Source: Bacteroidales bacterium (GTDB lineage Bacteria; Bacteroidota; Bacteroidia; Bacteroidales; UBA932). From it: a stretch of DNA of 64,000 bases. The notes under the pieces were generated by a model. That model ran no database searches, was not told the origin of the DNA, and worked only from the letters and a program-made list of their open reading frames with translations. The stretch's first letter is position 1; every line of letters begins with the position of its first letter. The position numbers were made by a program, and so were the translations under genes. Below, in pieces: positions 15,872-24,940 of the stretch. Where the stretch lies: the NCBI GenBank assembly GCA_020026275.1, contig JAHHQQ010000001.1, positions 62,001 to 126,000 on the forward strand, in the 5' to 3' direction.

Positions 15872-16984
15872 CTACCGGTCTACCTCATTGATCGTACAGT
15901 CCAAAATGCCATCTGCCATCATCAACCTCATCTTATCTCCAGATTCCAGACCATCCACCGATTTTCTCACAATACCGTTTCCATCCAGCGCCAGCACATA
16001 GCCTCTTTTCAATATTTGACGAGGATCCGCTCCTCGAATCTTGGATTCGAGCAAATCGATTTGTGAAGACATTCGTGAAATCTTGTTGCTGAAAGCCATC
16101 CTGAGCCGATTCCCATAAGAGGATATCTGGGTATCTTCTGCAATATAATAGTCCAGGAACTCATCTGCCAGAGCTGTTGGCGTCTTGACAAAAGTATGCG
16201 CCACCATATCACAGACATGATAATCTTGATCATGTCCGACAGCTGTAAACACAGGAAGCGGACACCTTGCAATTGCCGCGGCCAAATCATATTCATCGAA
16301 ACAAGCCAGATCCAATTTGGCGCCGCCACCTCTCAAAATCAAGATGACATCATATGGGATCTCTTCTTCCAGCACGCTCTGCATCGCGCCGGCAATAGAA
16401 GCCGGACAATCCTTCCCCTGCATGACGGCTTCGAACAAAGCCGTATGCAAAACAAAGCCGAACTCATTTTCATGCAGATGCGTCATGAAATCCCGGAAGC
16501 CTGCGGCATTAGCGGCGGATATGACCGCCAAACGATAAGGAAGACCAGGCAGATCCAACTGTTTCTGCCGATCCATAAGCCCCTCCCGTACCAGACGCTC
16601 TATCGTCTTCTGTCTGTTGATTTCTTTCTCGCCGACAGTATATTCAGCATCTATATCGTTGATAATCAACGAAAATCCGTATAGTTCACTATAATTTACC
16701 TGCACTTGGACCAGAACCTGCATTCCTTCTGAAATGGGAGATGAAGTCACTTTCTCAAAATAAGAAGACAGCAGCCTGAAACGAGAAGCCCAAATGATAG
16801 CGGAAATCTTGGCTATCAGCCGACCGTCTTGGCTTTGGGACAATTCGAGATAACAATGGCCACCAGCCCGGCTCTTGATAGCACTAATTTCTGCCTTGAC
16901 CCAAAACTTTCCTGGAAAAATGCTTTCAACTCCACGCTTCAGAGAATTTTGAAGTGTATACAAATCTATCTGATCCCTTTCCAT
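15872..16984 (-). CDS. xseA: Exodeoxyribonuclease VII large subunit
   Basis: 370 residues. An N-terminal OB fold (FWVKAEISAIKSRAGGHCYLELSQ region) binds single-stranded DNA. The catalytic segment has LAVISAANAAGFRDF, VILILRGGGAKLDL and the conserved VFTAVGHDQDYHVCDMVA with THVKTPTALADEF-like spacing. A coiled coil (about 280-330) follows, shorter than in the 456-residue E. coli protein. The enzyme degrades single-stranded DNA to oligonucleotides from both ends. It is first gene of the run that continues into the glycogen genes and has a good consensus promoter 66-96 bases upstream. Confidence 0.95.
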   Translation of the reverse strand: MERDQIDLYTLQNSLKRGVESIFPGKFWVKAEISAIKSRAGGHCYLELSQSQDGRLIAKISAIIWASRFRLLSSYFEKVTSSPISEGMQVLVQVQVNYSELYGFSLIINDIDAEYTVGEKEINRQKTIERLVREGLMDRQKQLDLPGLPYRLAVISAANAAGFRDFMTHLHENEFGFVLHTALFEAVMQGKDCPASIAGAMQSVLEEEIPYDVILILRGGGAKLDLACFDEYDLAAAIARCPLPVFTAVGHDQDYHVCDMVAHTFVKTPTALADEFLDYYIAEDTQISSYGNRLRMAFSNKISRMSSQIDLLESKIRGADPRQILKRGYVLALDGNGIVRKSVDGLESGDKMRLMMADGILDCTINEVDR

Positions 16985-17049
16985 CTGGACGAAGTTAGTG
17001 TTATATTAATTCTATGTGCAAATAGGCAGATACACTGCCTCTTTCCTTA

Positions 17050-17080
17050 CAAATTTAGAAAAATACCTGCCTCTTTGCAA
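17050..17080 (-). promoter_or_regulatory. Bacteroidota-type promoter for xseA and the glycogen run
   Basis: On the minus strand, TTG (17078-17080), 20 bases, then TAAATTTG (17050-17057), a full match to the TTG / TAnnTTTG consensus. The xseA ATG is at 16984. This is the only full two-part match upstream of the run, so it may drive xseA through ribF. Confidence 0.65.
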
Positions 17081-17257
17081 GTTTTATGTCCTAAAATCAG
17101 AGCGTATCCACTGGCTTCCCCAGTTCTTATTTTAAAGTATGACTGGTTGACAAAATTAATTCAAAAAGAAGTTTCGACAGGGGGAGGGAATTTTTGGCAC
17201 ACAGTTTGAAATAAACAATGCAATGATAAATTAGATAATTAATAATAGGGTTAGAAA
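17081..17257. other. Spacer with no recognised gene
   Basis: Together with the xseA promoter and the der terminator this makes the only gap over 300 bases (16985-17337). It is AT-rich. Short frames in it have no family features and overlap der or the hairpin. A direct repeat CTGCCTCTTT occurs at about 17034 and 17067, next to the promoter. No RNA gene was recognised. Confidence 0.5.
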
Positions 17258-17297
17258 AGATATGGGGGAGACGATGTGAATCGTCTCCCCCATATCT
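17258..17297 (-). terminator. Intrinsic terminator after der
   Basis: Perfect 18-bp stem (arms starting AGATATGGGGGAG and ending CTCCCCCATATCT) with a 4-base loop. On the minus strand it is followed by TTTTCTAA. It lies 40 bases past the der stop codon. Confidence 0.88.
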
Positions 17298-17337
17298 TCT
17301 ATTCTGCCAGATACCGGCAATCATAAAAAAGACGGAC

Positions 17338-18648
17338 TTATTTCTGGCGCATATACACCTGTACAGGACAGCCGTACAGATCAAAATGCTCACGCAGCTT
17401 GTTTTCAAGAAAACGCCTGTATGGTTCCTTTACATACTGAGGAAGGTTGCAGAAGAATGCAAAGGACGGACTGCTGGTGGGCAACTGAGTGATGAACTTG
17501 ATCTTCACATATTTTCCCTTCCATGCAGGTGGTGGATAATTCTCAATTTCCGGCAACATCGCTTCGTTCAATCTGGATGTCGCTATCTTTCTGGAGTAAT
17601 TCTCATAGACATGGGCCACTTCATTGAGAACATCCATGATACGTTGTTTCTTGATGACAGAAGTAAAGATGATCGGAAGATCATCAAACGGTGCCAGACG
17701 CCTGCGCAACGCCTTTTCATATTCACGAAGCGTATTGCTGTCTTTTTCAATCGTGTCCCACTTGTTCACGACCAGGACACAGGCTTTCTTGTTCTTGACA
17801 ATCAAGTTAAAAATACTCATGTCCTGAGCTTCCAAACCAGAATTGGCATCAATCATCAACACACAGACATCAGAATGTTCAATGGCACGGATAGAACGCA
17901 TGACGGAATAAAATTCCAAATCCTCATTGACCCTATTTTTTCTACGCATTCCAGCAGTATCTACCAACATGAACTCGTGTCCGAAACGATTATAATAGCT
18001 AGAAATGGAATCCCTTGTCGTACCGGCCACATCGGTAACGATATTTCTGTCAGCCCCCAACAAGGCATTGGTAAGAGAAGATTTACCGACATTCGGTTTG
18101 CCGACAATGGCTACATGTGGAAGGTCTTGATGCTCATCCTTCTCTTCTGCAGACTCCTTGGGAAGAAGACGGACCACTTCGTCCAGCAAGTCTCCAGTGC
18201 CACTGCCAGTGGCAGCTGAAATGCTCCAGACCTCACCCAGTCCCAAAGAATAAAACTGATAGGTATCAAATACTTTCTCTCCACTGTCCACCTTGTTCAC
18301 ACAAAGTACCACCGGTTTTCCGCTACGGCGAAGAAGGTCTGCAATTTCCGCATCATAATCAGTGATACCGGTAGCCGCCTCCACCATAAAAAGGACAATG
18401 TCAGCCTCTTCAATTGCAATGACAACCTGTTTGCGGATCTCTTCCTCAAACACATCATCCGATCCGGAAGACCATCCTCCCGTATCCACCACGGAAAATT
18501 CAGTTCCGCACCAATCACATTTACCATAATGCCGGTCGCGTGTCACACCAGAAACGCCATCGACAATTGCCTGCCTCATACCTACGAGGCGATTGAAAAG
18601 TGTTGACTTCCCTACATTCGGACGCCCAACAATTGCTAAAAGACTCAT
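17338..18648 (-). CDS. der: Ribosome biogenesis GTPase Der (EngA)
   Basis: 436 residues with the two tandem GTPase domains unique to Der: the first has GRPNVGKSTLFNRL, DTGGW and NKVD (about 1-165), the second GKPNVGKSSLTNAL, DTAGM and NKWD (about 178-345). A C-terminal KH-like domain (about 350-436) contains NYPPPAWKGKYVKIKFITQ. Der assists 50S subunit assembly. It is followed by a strong terminator and preceded by a 90-base gap with a small hairpin. Confidence 0.96.
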   Translation of the reverse strand: MSLLAIVGRPNVGKSTLFNRLVGMRQAIVDGVSGVTRDRHYGKCDWCGTEFSVVDTGGWSSGSDDVFEEEIRKQVVIAIEEADIVLFMVEAATGITDYDAEIADLLRRSGKPVVLCVNKVDSGEKVFDTYQFYSLGLGEVWSISAATGSGTGDLLDEVVRLLPKESAEEKDEHQDLPHVAIVGKPNVGKSSLTNALLGADRNIVTDVAGTTRDSISSYYNRFGHEFMLVDTAGMRRKNRVNEDLEFYSVMRSIRAIEHSDVCVLMIDANSGLEAQDMSIFNLIVKNKKACVLVVNKWDTIEKDSNTLREYEKALRRRLAPFDDLPIIFTSVIKKQRIMDVLNEVAHVYENYSRKIATSRLNEAMLPEIENYPPPAWKGKYVKIKFITQLPTSSPSFAFFCNLPQYVKEPYRRFLENKLREHFDLYGCPVQVYMRQK

Positions 18649-18677
18649 TGCTTTCTAATCTAAAAAGGTTCATATTG

Positions 18678-18697
18678 GCAAACTATCCCTAGTTTGC
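18678..18697 (-). terminator. Short hairpin between the small membrane protein gene and der
   Basis: Perfect 8-bp arms GCAAACTA and TAGTTTGC around TCCC. A run CTTTTT follows at some distance on the minus strand. It may end the transcript of the gene at 18739 or lie in the der leader. Confidence 0.4.
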
Positions 18698-18738
18698 AGG
18701 AAAAAACAATCTGGAAACCATCACAGTTTGCAGTGAAA

Positions 18739-19023
18739 CTACTTTCCCCGGAGTTTCTTTTCAGCTTCATAAAAGCCACAGTTCTGACAGGCAGACGAAT
18801 CGAATTCCCCCCCACAACGAGTGGACCTGTCTTTTCCGAGCTTCTTGTCCCACATTTCCTGGTCCTCTTCCTTGAAGCAACGGATTCCTCTCTCCCGCAA
18901 GGCTTCATTAGCCCCGACGTCGCTCTGAGGAAATTGGCCGTTCTTGACGAATATGATCTTCACACACATGATTAGAACACCACATCCTATCAAAATCAGC
19001 GCAGCTAAAAATACCTTCAACAT
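18739..19023 (-). CDS. Small membrane-anchored protein with conserved C-terminal cysteines, unknown function
   Basis: 94 residues. One transmembrane segment (about 4-26, VFLAALILIGCGVLIMCVKIIF) is followed by a short polar domain with FPQSDVGANEALRERGIRC, CGGEFDSSACQNCGFYEAE. The arrangement (a signal-anchor, then GQFPQxxVGxN, then Cys-rich end) is one I recognise from short hypothetical proteins of Bacteroidota, with no assigned function. The Cys pattern CxxC (CQNC) plus two further cysteines could bind a metal, or redox-cycle if on the periplasmic side. It lies between prs and der on the same strand, beyond the prs terminator. Confidence 0.75.
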   Translation of the reverse strand: MLKVFLAALILIGCGVLIMCVKIIFVKNGQFPQSDVGANEALRERGIRCFKEEDQEMWDKKLGKDRSTRCGGEFDSSACQNCGFYEAEKKLRGK

Positions 19024-19055
19024 AATATTCGTAATTGTCTACAATGCAAAGATAT

Positions 19056-19107
19056 AAAAAAATCAGCACTGTCCCGCACTCTTGCAAAGAGTACGCCACA
19101 GTGCTGA
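19056..19107 (-). terminator. Intrinsic terminator after prs
   Basis: Outer 10-bp stem TCAGCACTGT/ACAGTGCTGA, internal loop, inner 6-bp stem ACTCTT/AAGAGT. On the minus strand it is followed directly by seven T. It lies 15 bases past the prs stop. Confidence 0.9.
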
Positions 19108-19121
19108 CTATCTGAACAATA

Positions 19122-20099
19122 CTAGAATATGAATTCTGTACTGATTGGTTCGCAGTTATAGACCTTGTTCATGATCTTGGCGAAGGTTTCTGCCATAGAA
19201 ACGACCTGAATCTTGCTGGTATCCTTCATGGGATCAGTAGATAGAGGAATTGTATCGGTCACATACACCTTGGACAAAGATGAATTGGCGATATTCTCAT
19301 AGGCTTTGCCGGAAAGCACACCGTGGGTAGCACAAGCCCTCACGCTCAATGCGCCTTTCTCCATCAAGACATCTGCAGCCTTGCAGAGAGTGCCTGCGGT
19401 ATCGATCATGTCGTCCACAATGACGATATTCTTGCCTTTCACATCACCGATTGCAGTAATGGAAGCAACCACATTGGCTCTTTCACGGGACTTATGGCAA
19501 ATGATGACCGGGCAGGCCAGTTCCTTGGCATAAGCATTGGCACGTTTTGCACCTCCCATATCTGGAGCGGCTATGGCAAGATTCTCGATATTGAGGTCAC
19601 GCAAGAAAGGAATGAAAACCTTGCTTGCATAAATATGATCCACTGGAAAATCAAAGAATCCCTGAATCTGATCAGCGTGGAGGTCACAAGTCATGACACG
19701 ATCAGCACCGGCCGCCTTCATCATGTTGGCAACCACCTTGGCACCAATAGAGACCCTCGGTTTGTCCTTCCTGTCCTGACGGGCCCAGCCAAAATAAGGC
19801 ATCACTGCAATGACCTTGTCAGCAGAAGCGCGCTTAGCGGCATCAATAGTCAGCAGAAGTTCCATCAGATTGTCTGTTGGTGGCGGTGTAGATTGAATTA
19901 CAAAGACAACAGCACCTCTTACACTCTCATTGAATGACGGCTGAAATTCGCCATCACTGAACTGTGTCACTTCAAAAGCACCTAATCTGGCTTTTCCCTC
20001 TCCGGGCAATTTGCCCTCATTGAGTTTTTCGATAACCCTTGCGGCAAAATCTTTTGAGGCTCTGCACGCAAAAATTTCCATTTTGTGATCGTTATGCAT
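19122..20099 (-). CDS. prs: Ribose-phosphate pyrophosphokinase (PRPP synthetase)
   Basis: 325 residues. It makes PRPP from ribose-5-phosphate and ATP for nucleotide, His and Trp synthesis. It has the flexible-loop region VMPYFGWARQDRKDKPR, the metal-binding CDLHADQIQGFFD, and the PRPP-binding loop IVDDMIDTAGTLCKAA. Length and motifs are those of class I enzymes. It is 24 bases below engB on the same strand, so the two are probably cotranscribed, and it is followed by a strong terminator. Confidence 0.96.
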   Translation of the reverse strand: MHNDHKMEIFACRASKDFAARVIEKLNEGKLPGEGKARLGAFEVTQFSDGEFQPSFNESVRGAVVFVIQSTPPPTDNLMELLLTIDAAKRASADKVIAVMPYFGWARQDRKDKPRVSIGAKVVANMMKAAGADRVMTCDLHADQIQGFFDFPVDHIYASKVFIPFLRDLNIENLAIAAPDMGGAKRANAYAKELACPVIICHKSRERANVVASITAIGDVKGKNIVIVDDMIDTAGTLCKAADVLMEKGALSVRACATHGVLSGKAYENIANSSLSKVYVTDTIPLSTDPMKDTSKIQVVSMAETFAKIMNKVYNCEPISTEFIF

Positions 20100-20123
20100 T
20101 TCAATTAACGGTTATGTCCGTAT

Positions 20124-20720
20124 TTATAAAGTAGTTAATACGTTTTCGATATAATCCAATATTTCCTGTCGGCCCAATCCTGTCTCGGAAGAACTCTTGA
20201 AACTCAAAGGCAGCTCCTCCCAATATTCAGACAATTGAAGACCATATTTTTCAATTTGCTTATCCAGGGCAACTGGCCCCAACTTGTCTCCTTTGGTAAA
20301 TATGATGGCAAATGGAATATTGTGCTCTCCCAATTCGTTCAAAAAGTCCAAGTCAATCTTCTGCACATCGTGGCGACAGTCAATCAGCACGAACAACATG
20401 ACCATTTCTTCAGAATGATTGAGGTAATCCTTGATCACAGCCTGCAACTTTTCTCTTTCCGTCTTGGAAATCTTGGCATAACCATAACCTGGCAAATCTA
20501 CGAGATACCACTGATTGTTGATGAGAAAATGATTGATAAGCTTCGTCTTTCCCGGAGTAGAGGAAGTCATGGCCAACTTCTTTTGGGAACAAAGCATATT
20601 GATCAAGGAAGACTTTCCTACATTGGACCTGCCGATGAACGCAAATTCGGGCAATTTGAGTGCGGGCTTATCAGAAACTCGAATACTACTACCTGCAAAT
20701 TTAGCTTGTGATATAATCAT
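20124..20720 (-). CDS. engB: Ribosome biogenesis GTP-binding protein EngB (YsxC/YihA)
   Basis: 198 residues, one small GTPase domain: GRSNVGKSSLINML (G1), SSTPGKTKLINHF (G2), DLPGYGYAKIS (G3) and TKGDKL (G4, the TKxD form of this family). EngB assists 50S assembly, as Der does. A -7 element TATCTTTG lies at 20747-20754 with only a weak -33 match, and prs follows 24 bases downstream. Confidence 0.95.
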   Translation of the reverse strand: MIISQAKFAGSSIRVSDKPALKLPEFAFIGRSNVGKSSLINMLCSQKKLAMTSSTPGKTKLINHFLINNQWYLVDLPGYGYAKISKTEREKLQAVIKDYLNHSEEMVMLFVLIDCRHDVQKIDLDFLNELGEHNIPFAIIFTKGDKLGPVALDKQIEKYGLQLSEYWEELPLSFKSSSETGLGRQEILDYIENVLTTL

Positions 20721-20746
20721 CGGTATCGCTTTTTACTTGTTCAACG

Positions 20747-20754
20747 CAAAGATA
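20747..20754 (-). promoter_or_regulatory. Candidate -7 element of the engB-prs promoter
   Basis: TATCTTTG on the minus strand, 27 bases before the ATG. At the expected -33 distance (19 bases) there is TTT rather than TTG. Confidence 0.45.
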
Positions 20755-20821
20755 ACAAAAATTATCGTTTGATAAATAATTTTGCAGTTCAGCAGATATG
20801 AACATCTTTTCCACTGGTGGA

Positions 20822-23800
20822 TCAGGGATTCTGCTTGTACTTTGGTAATTTGACAGTAAAGCAAGCTCCCCTCAATGTAAATGATTTGCTATAGGTGATG
20901 GTTCCACCACAAACTTCCAGAATATTCTTGCTGATGGCCAGTCCCAAGCCACTTCCACCGCTCTTGGTAGTGAAGTTTGGAACGAACAACTTGTTTCTGA
21001 CTTCATCCTTCACGCCCGGCCCATTATCCTCGAACACCACATCATAGAACTCTCCTTCATTACTATTCCGGAGTGACAGACGAATATATCCCATTCCCGG
21101 AGTGCCGCCGGCATCCTGTTGCTCGCGCGCCTCATTCTCGATTGCCTGAATGGCATTAGTAATCAAATTGACGAATACACGATACAACTGAGGTTTCGGC
21201 CCCATAATCATGGCATCATTCAATCCGATATATTCAAATGTCATATTGTCCTTCTCTGAAAACATGTTGACAATTTCATTGACCATCTTGTCCAAATTGA
21301 TAAGCTGATGTTCCTCACTATACAACTTGGCGAAGCTGGAGAAATCATTGGCGGTATCTGCCAACTGGTCAATACTTGTAATGATTGTCGGAAGAATCGA
21401 ATCAAACCTTTCTTCCCAGTTTGGACTTTTCTTGCTACGAAGACGTTGCAGACGCTGAATCTGCAATTTAATTGGGGTCAGAGGAGTCTTGATTTCATGA
21501 GCCACCTGACGCGCCATCTCCCGCCAGGCCTTGTCTCTTTCTGCAACAGTCAACTGAGCCAAACTGACAGACAGATCATGTACCATCAGGTTATATGCCC
21601 TTACCACAGAAGTGATTTCATCTTCACGGTCATAGATAATATATTCCAAACCGCCATTGCGGGCAGACATCATCTTGCTGCCCATATTGATCAATGGCTT
21701 GAACATCCTTTCAATCACCCGTCCGGTCAACATTCTGGTGACAATGAGAAGAATGAAGAACAAGGTGATGATGAAAATAGAATGGGTCACTGCATCATTC
21801 ATGAAATCCAGACCACTATCCGTGAACGGTGCCCCCAAAATAGCCAGCATATCCCCTTTCTTGTTGAAAATCGGAGCATACATATTATAATATGGCTGAT
21901 TGCAAAAAAACTCTTTCTGAATATAGTAACGTCGGTTCTGGTACATGATACTCCTATATGCATCCTGCGGCATACGGGAAACAAGAATCAGTTTATCAAA
22001 AGCATCTGGAGCCGTAGAACGAAAAGCCCTTCCATCTTTGGTATACAAAGTCAGGTCAGAACGTGTATAGTCACTTATGTTTCGCAGAGAAATCCGCATC
22101 TTGCTGCTGTTAAATTCATTATAATCATGAAGATCAGTACTGGTCGCCTCCACCAGCGACTGGATAGTGTTGATCTTGCTGATCATAATGCTCTTGGTAT
22201 TCGCATCATTCCGCCGATAGACGAAAATTACAGAAATCACAGCCATAATGACCAATGTGGCTGTCAAAGAAAGGAAAAACAGCGTATTGATACGGGAAGA
22301 ATAGTAATTCTTCTCAAAAACAGACGGCCTTTGACGAAAGAGCGACAAGATGCTCACGGCCATATAGCAAAGAAGAGCCATCAGCAAGAACGACATCAAG
22401 TACTGCATATAGTCATTTTTCGGTCGAGAAATGATTATAATCTCATCATCTGCCACCTTATTTATGAAGTGAACATATTGGTCAATAATTCTCCAAGTGG
22501 AAGTTTCCCCATTTTCCAACAGTCCCATCTTGACAGGCAGCACAGTCGGATAAGCATATTCACCCTTGTAGGTCACCAATTTTCCATTCAGATATTTGCA
22601 GTAAGAATAATGCGGGAGCAATATACCGCTATTGGAGCTCACGGCTCCAGAAATGGCAGAATAGCCCCGTCCGGCTTTGTCCACCTTGGAGTCAATGCCA
22701 ATGAATATTCTCACCACTCCTCTGGAAGGTACATAATATACAAACATAGCAGTATAACGAGCCCTTCCACTAGTTGTCCTGGTATAATAGAAACGAGAAT
22801 CGTCAGAAATCTGTGTGCCATCCTTGATTCGTTCATTGAAAAAATCAACAATCGTCTGATCGGGATGATCATCCTCAAAAACATTCATCATCAGATCATA
22901 ATCCTGAGCGATCTTGTTCAAATAGGTCTCCCGAATACGACCCAAAACGATGCTGTAATCGCCCGAAATGGACACCAGACGAAAAACCAGCGGATCATTG
23001 GCGATGTAATTCTCTATGTTCTTCAGTTGCAATTCAAAACCCATGTTTCTGTCCACCGACATTGAATTGGCCCAGACCCCTACGTTACTTGCCTCTTTCC
23101 GCGAACTCAGGATAGTGGAAGTCAACAGCAGATATAAAGAACAGAGGATACAGAATATCATCCTCCATACACGGGTATTGACATTATAACGGATATGGAG
23201 ATAATGCCGGACAAGCGGTCTCAACAATTGCAGCAACATCGGTATCGTTACCAGCAGAGCCATATAGGACACATAGACATAGATTGTATAACGATCTATT
23301 TCAGAAATCTTATACAGTTCCAAGGATATGTTGGAATTGACGACAATGCCGGAAAAAGTCCTGTGGATGTAAAATATGATACCTGCGACAGACAGGAGAA
23401 TTGCAAAGCCGAACAAAGCCGAGCAGAAACGCGAATGCTTCGGCCGAAGCAACATTCGAATCAGGGCCGGCCCGACCATATAGACACAGCAGACAATCAG
23501 AAAGATGGCGGTATTGACTAACAGCAGGGCACCTAACGAATAAAAGAAGTCTCCTTGCGCATAGATATTAGGAGAAAAAACAGCTGTGGTATTGTCCAGA
23601 CGCCGCCCCAACAGATAAAAGGTGACGATGGCGACCACGATATTCGCCACCGTGAGCAGCATATGCTTGATGGTTCTGCGCTTGAGCAGATAAAGCAAAA
23701 AAGCCAACAGAATCAAAGTGATGGCCAACCAAGAAACATAGGACATCATTCCCATCGGCAGCACATTGGCATCTTCCTGGACCACCTTGATCAAAGGAAC

Positions 23801-24421
23801 CCCCTTCACCATTACAGGAGCGCCACCAGCATAAGAAATCGGGTACAAGGCGAAACGGTCGGAAAGTTTCAACCTTCGATTCACCCCGTTGCGGCTTTGC
23901 ACACCGATCATGCTCTTGATCTCCAGTCCGGCGATTACCTGACATCGGATACCGTCTGTGATCTTCTTGATGATATACCATTTCGGACCGACATTGAGAA
24001 ACTGCCATTGGCTGGTCACATCGGTCAGTTGCGATTCTATATTGTACTTCGGATTGGCGAGTCTCTTGATTACCAATTTGTTATCGATATCATCATTTTC
24101 TATGGCAAATTGATTGTTCCAAGATTGAAGCGTATCGTAGACATAACGATAGACAATCATGTCGGAAGGGAGGTTCTTCAATTCCATCCATTGGTCAAGA
24201 GGTTGGTTTATGGCTTCCACCATATATTCCTCCAAGATATCCAGCCTTTTGTCAATGACCTTTTCCATCCTGCTGGAGGCCATATGGGTAAAATCCGAAC
24301 CTCTGCTTGCCAATGATGAAAAGGAGACAACCAAGACAGCAATCAAGATAAATACCAGCCAGAGCTTCTCTCCGACCAGGTCCAAAATTCTTTTACCGTT
24401 CTTGTCCCACATAACAATCAT
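20822..24421 (-). CDS. Large NtrY-like membrane sensor histidine kinase
   Basis: 1199 residues. A TM near residues 15-38 and an extracellular segment to about 220 come first. A multi-TM block follows (about 225-420), then a second sensor segment, TMs near 690 and 730, another external segment, and a final TM with HAMP (about 890-960). The kinase core has the phosphoacceptor His in ARQVAHEIKTPLTPIK, the N box LITNAIQAIENEA, G1 DNGPGVKDEV and G2 SGGSGLGLAI. This kinase type pairs with sigma-54 response regulators; a candidate partner lies at 27846. Its ATG overlaps the rlmH stop in an ATGA. The signal sensed is unknown. Confidence 0.9.
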   Translation of the reverse strand: MIVMWDKNGKRILDLVGEKLWLVFILIAVLVVSFSSLASRGSDFTHMASSRMEKVIDKRLDILEEYMVEAINQPLDQWMELKNLPSDMIVYRYVYDTLQSWNNQFAIENDDIDNKLVIKRLANPKYNIESQLTDVTSQWQFLNVGPKWYIIKKITDGIRCQVIAGLEIKSMIGVQSRNGVNRRLKLSDRFALYPISYAGGAPVMVKGVPLIKVVQEDANVLPMGMMSYVSWLAITLILLAFLLYLLKRRTIKHMLLTVANIVVAIVTFYLLGRRLDNTTAVFSPNIYAQGDFFYSLGALLLVNTAIFLIVCCVYMVGPALIRMLLRPKHSRFCSALFGFAILLSVAGIIFYIHRTFSGIVVNSNISLELYKISEIDRYTIYVYVSYMALLVTIPMLLQLLRPLVRHYLHIRYNVNTRVWRMIFCILCSLYLLLTSTILSSRKEASNVGVWANSMSVDRNMGFELQLKNIENYIANDPLVFRLVSISGDYSIVLGRIRETYLNKIAQDYDLMMNVFEDDHPDQTIVDFFNERIKDGTQISDDSRFYYTRTTSGRARYTAMFVYYVPSRGVVRIFIGIDSKVDKAGRGYSAISGAVSSNSGILLPHYSYCKYLNGKLVTYKGEYAYPTVLPVKMGLLENGETSTWRIIDQYVHFINKVADDEIIIISRPKNDYMQYLMSFLLMALLCYMAVSILSLFRQRPSVFEKNYYSSRINTLFFLSLTATLVIMAVISVIFVYRRNDANTKSIMISKINTIQSLVEATSTDLHDYNEFNSSKMRISLRNISDYTRSDLTLYTKDGRAFRSTAPDAFDKLILVSRMPQDAYRSIMYQNRRYYIQKEFFCNQPYYNMYAPIFNKKGDMLAILGAPFTDSGLDFMNDAVTHSIFIITLFFILLIVTRMLTGRVIERMFKPLINMGSKMMSARNGGLEYIIYDREDEITSVVRAYNLMVHDLSVSLAQLTVAERDKAWREMARQVAHEIKTPLTPIKLQIQRLQRLRSKKSPNWEERFDSILPTIITSIDQLADTANDFSSFAKLYSEEHQLINLDKMVNEIVNMFSEKDNMTFEYIGLNDAMIMGPKPQLYRVFVNLITNAIQAIENEAREQQDAGGTPGMGYIRLSLRNSNEGEFYDVVFEDNGPGVKDEVRNKLFVPNFTTKSGGSGLGLAISKNILEVCGGTITYSKSFTLRGACFTVKLPKYKQNP

Positions 24422-24891
24422 TCATGATGATATGGCTCTCCCCGAATAATCGTAAAAGCCCTATACAATTGTTCCACAAAGATAGTCCGCACCATCTGAT
24501 GAGAGAAGGTCATTCTAGACAATGAGATTTTTCCATTGGAACGATCGTATACCCTTTGCGAGAACCCGTATGCGCCGCCAATGACAAAAACAATATCCTT
24601 GCCAGAATGAGACATCTTGTCTTCAAGAAAAGCGGCAAAGTCGATGGACCGGAATTCTTTCCCGTGCTCATCCAGAAGTATCACTTCATCAGAAGGCTTC
24701 AATTCAGCAAACAGCAGATCCGCTTCCTTCTCCTTGATCTGTTCTTTCGTGAAAGATGAAACATTTTTGAGTTCTGGAATTTCTTTGATTGAAAAGGGCA
24801 CGTAATGCACAAGTCTTGACTTATAGACATCAAGCCCTTCCTTGACCCATTTGAGGTCAGTCTTGCCGATTGTTATCAAACTAAGCTTCAT
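24418..24891 (-). CDS. rlmH: 23S rRNA (pseudouridine-1915-N3) methyltransferase
   Basis: 157 residues, the standard RlmH (SPOUT family) length. The C-terminal trefoil-knot region has FVIGGAYGFSQRVYDRS, SLSRMTFSHQMVRTIFVEQLYRAFTI and the closing GEPYHHE, all diagnostic. It methylates the pseudouridine in helix 69 of mature ribosomes. It is the leading gene of a two-gene operon with the sensor kinase and has a consensus promoter that shares its -33 hexamer with the divergent DUF4783 gene. Confidence 0.96.
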   Translation of the reverse strand: MKLSLITIGKTDLKWVKEGLDVYKSRLVHYVPFSIKEIPELKNVSSFTKEQIKEKEADLLFAELKPSDEVILLDEHGKEFRSIDFAAFLEDKMSHSGKDIVFVIGGAYGFSQRVYDRSNGKISLSRMTFSHQMVRTIFVEQLYRAFTIIRGEPYHHE

Positions 24892-24908
24892 ACATGTCAG
24901 TTCTTATA

Positions 24909-24940
24909 CAAATATAAAAAATGTGGCTCAATATTTGCAA
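24909..24940 (-). promoter_or_regulatory. Promoter of rlmH, sharing a palindromic -33 site with the divergent gene
   Basis: Minus strand: TTG (24938-24940), 21 bases, TATATTTG (24909-24916); ATG at 24891. The TTG is half of the palindrome TTGCAA at 24935-24940. Confidence 0.7.

Noticed and set aside
17127..17408. 93-codon frame on the minus strand after der
   Set aside because: It overlaps the der end and reads through the der terminator hairpin; no family features or start signals.
21308..23065. 585-codon open frame on the plus strand
   Set aside because: It lies wholly antisense to the sensor kinase. Its product is rich in His, Arg, Gln and Ser with no domain, as expected for a mirror frame.
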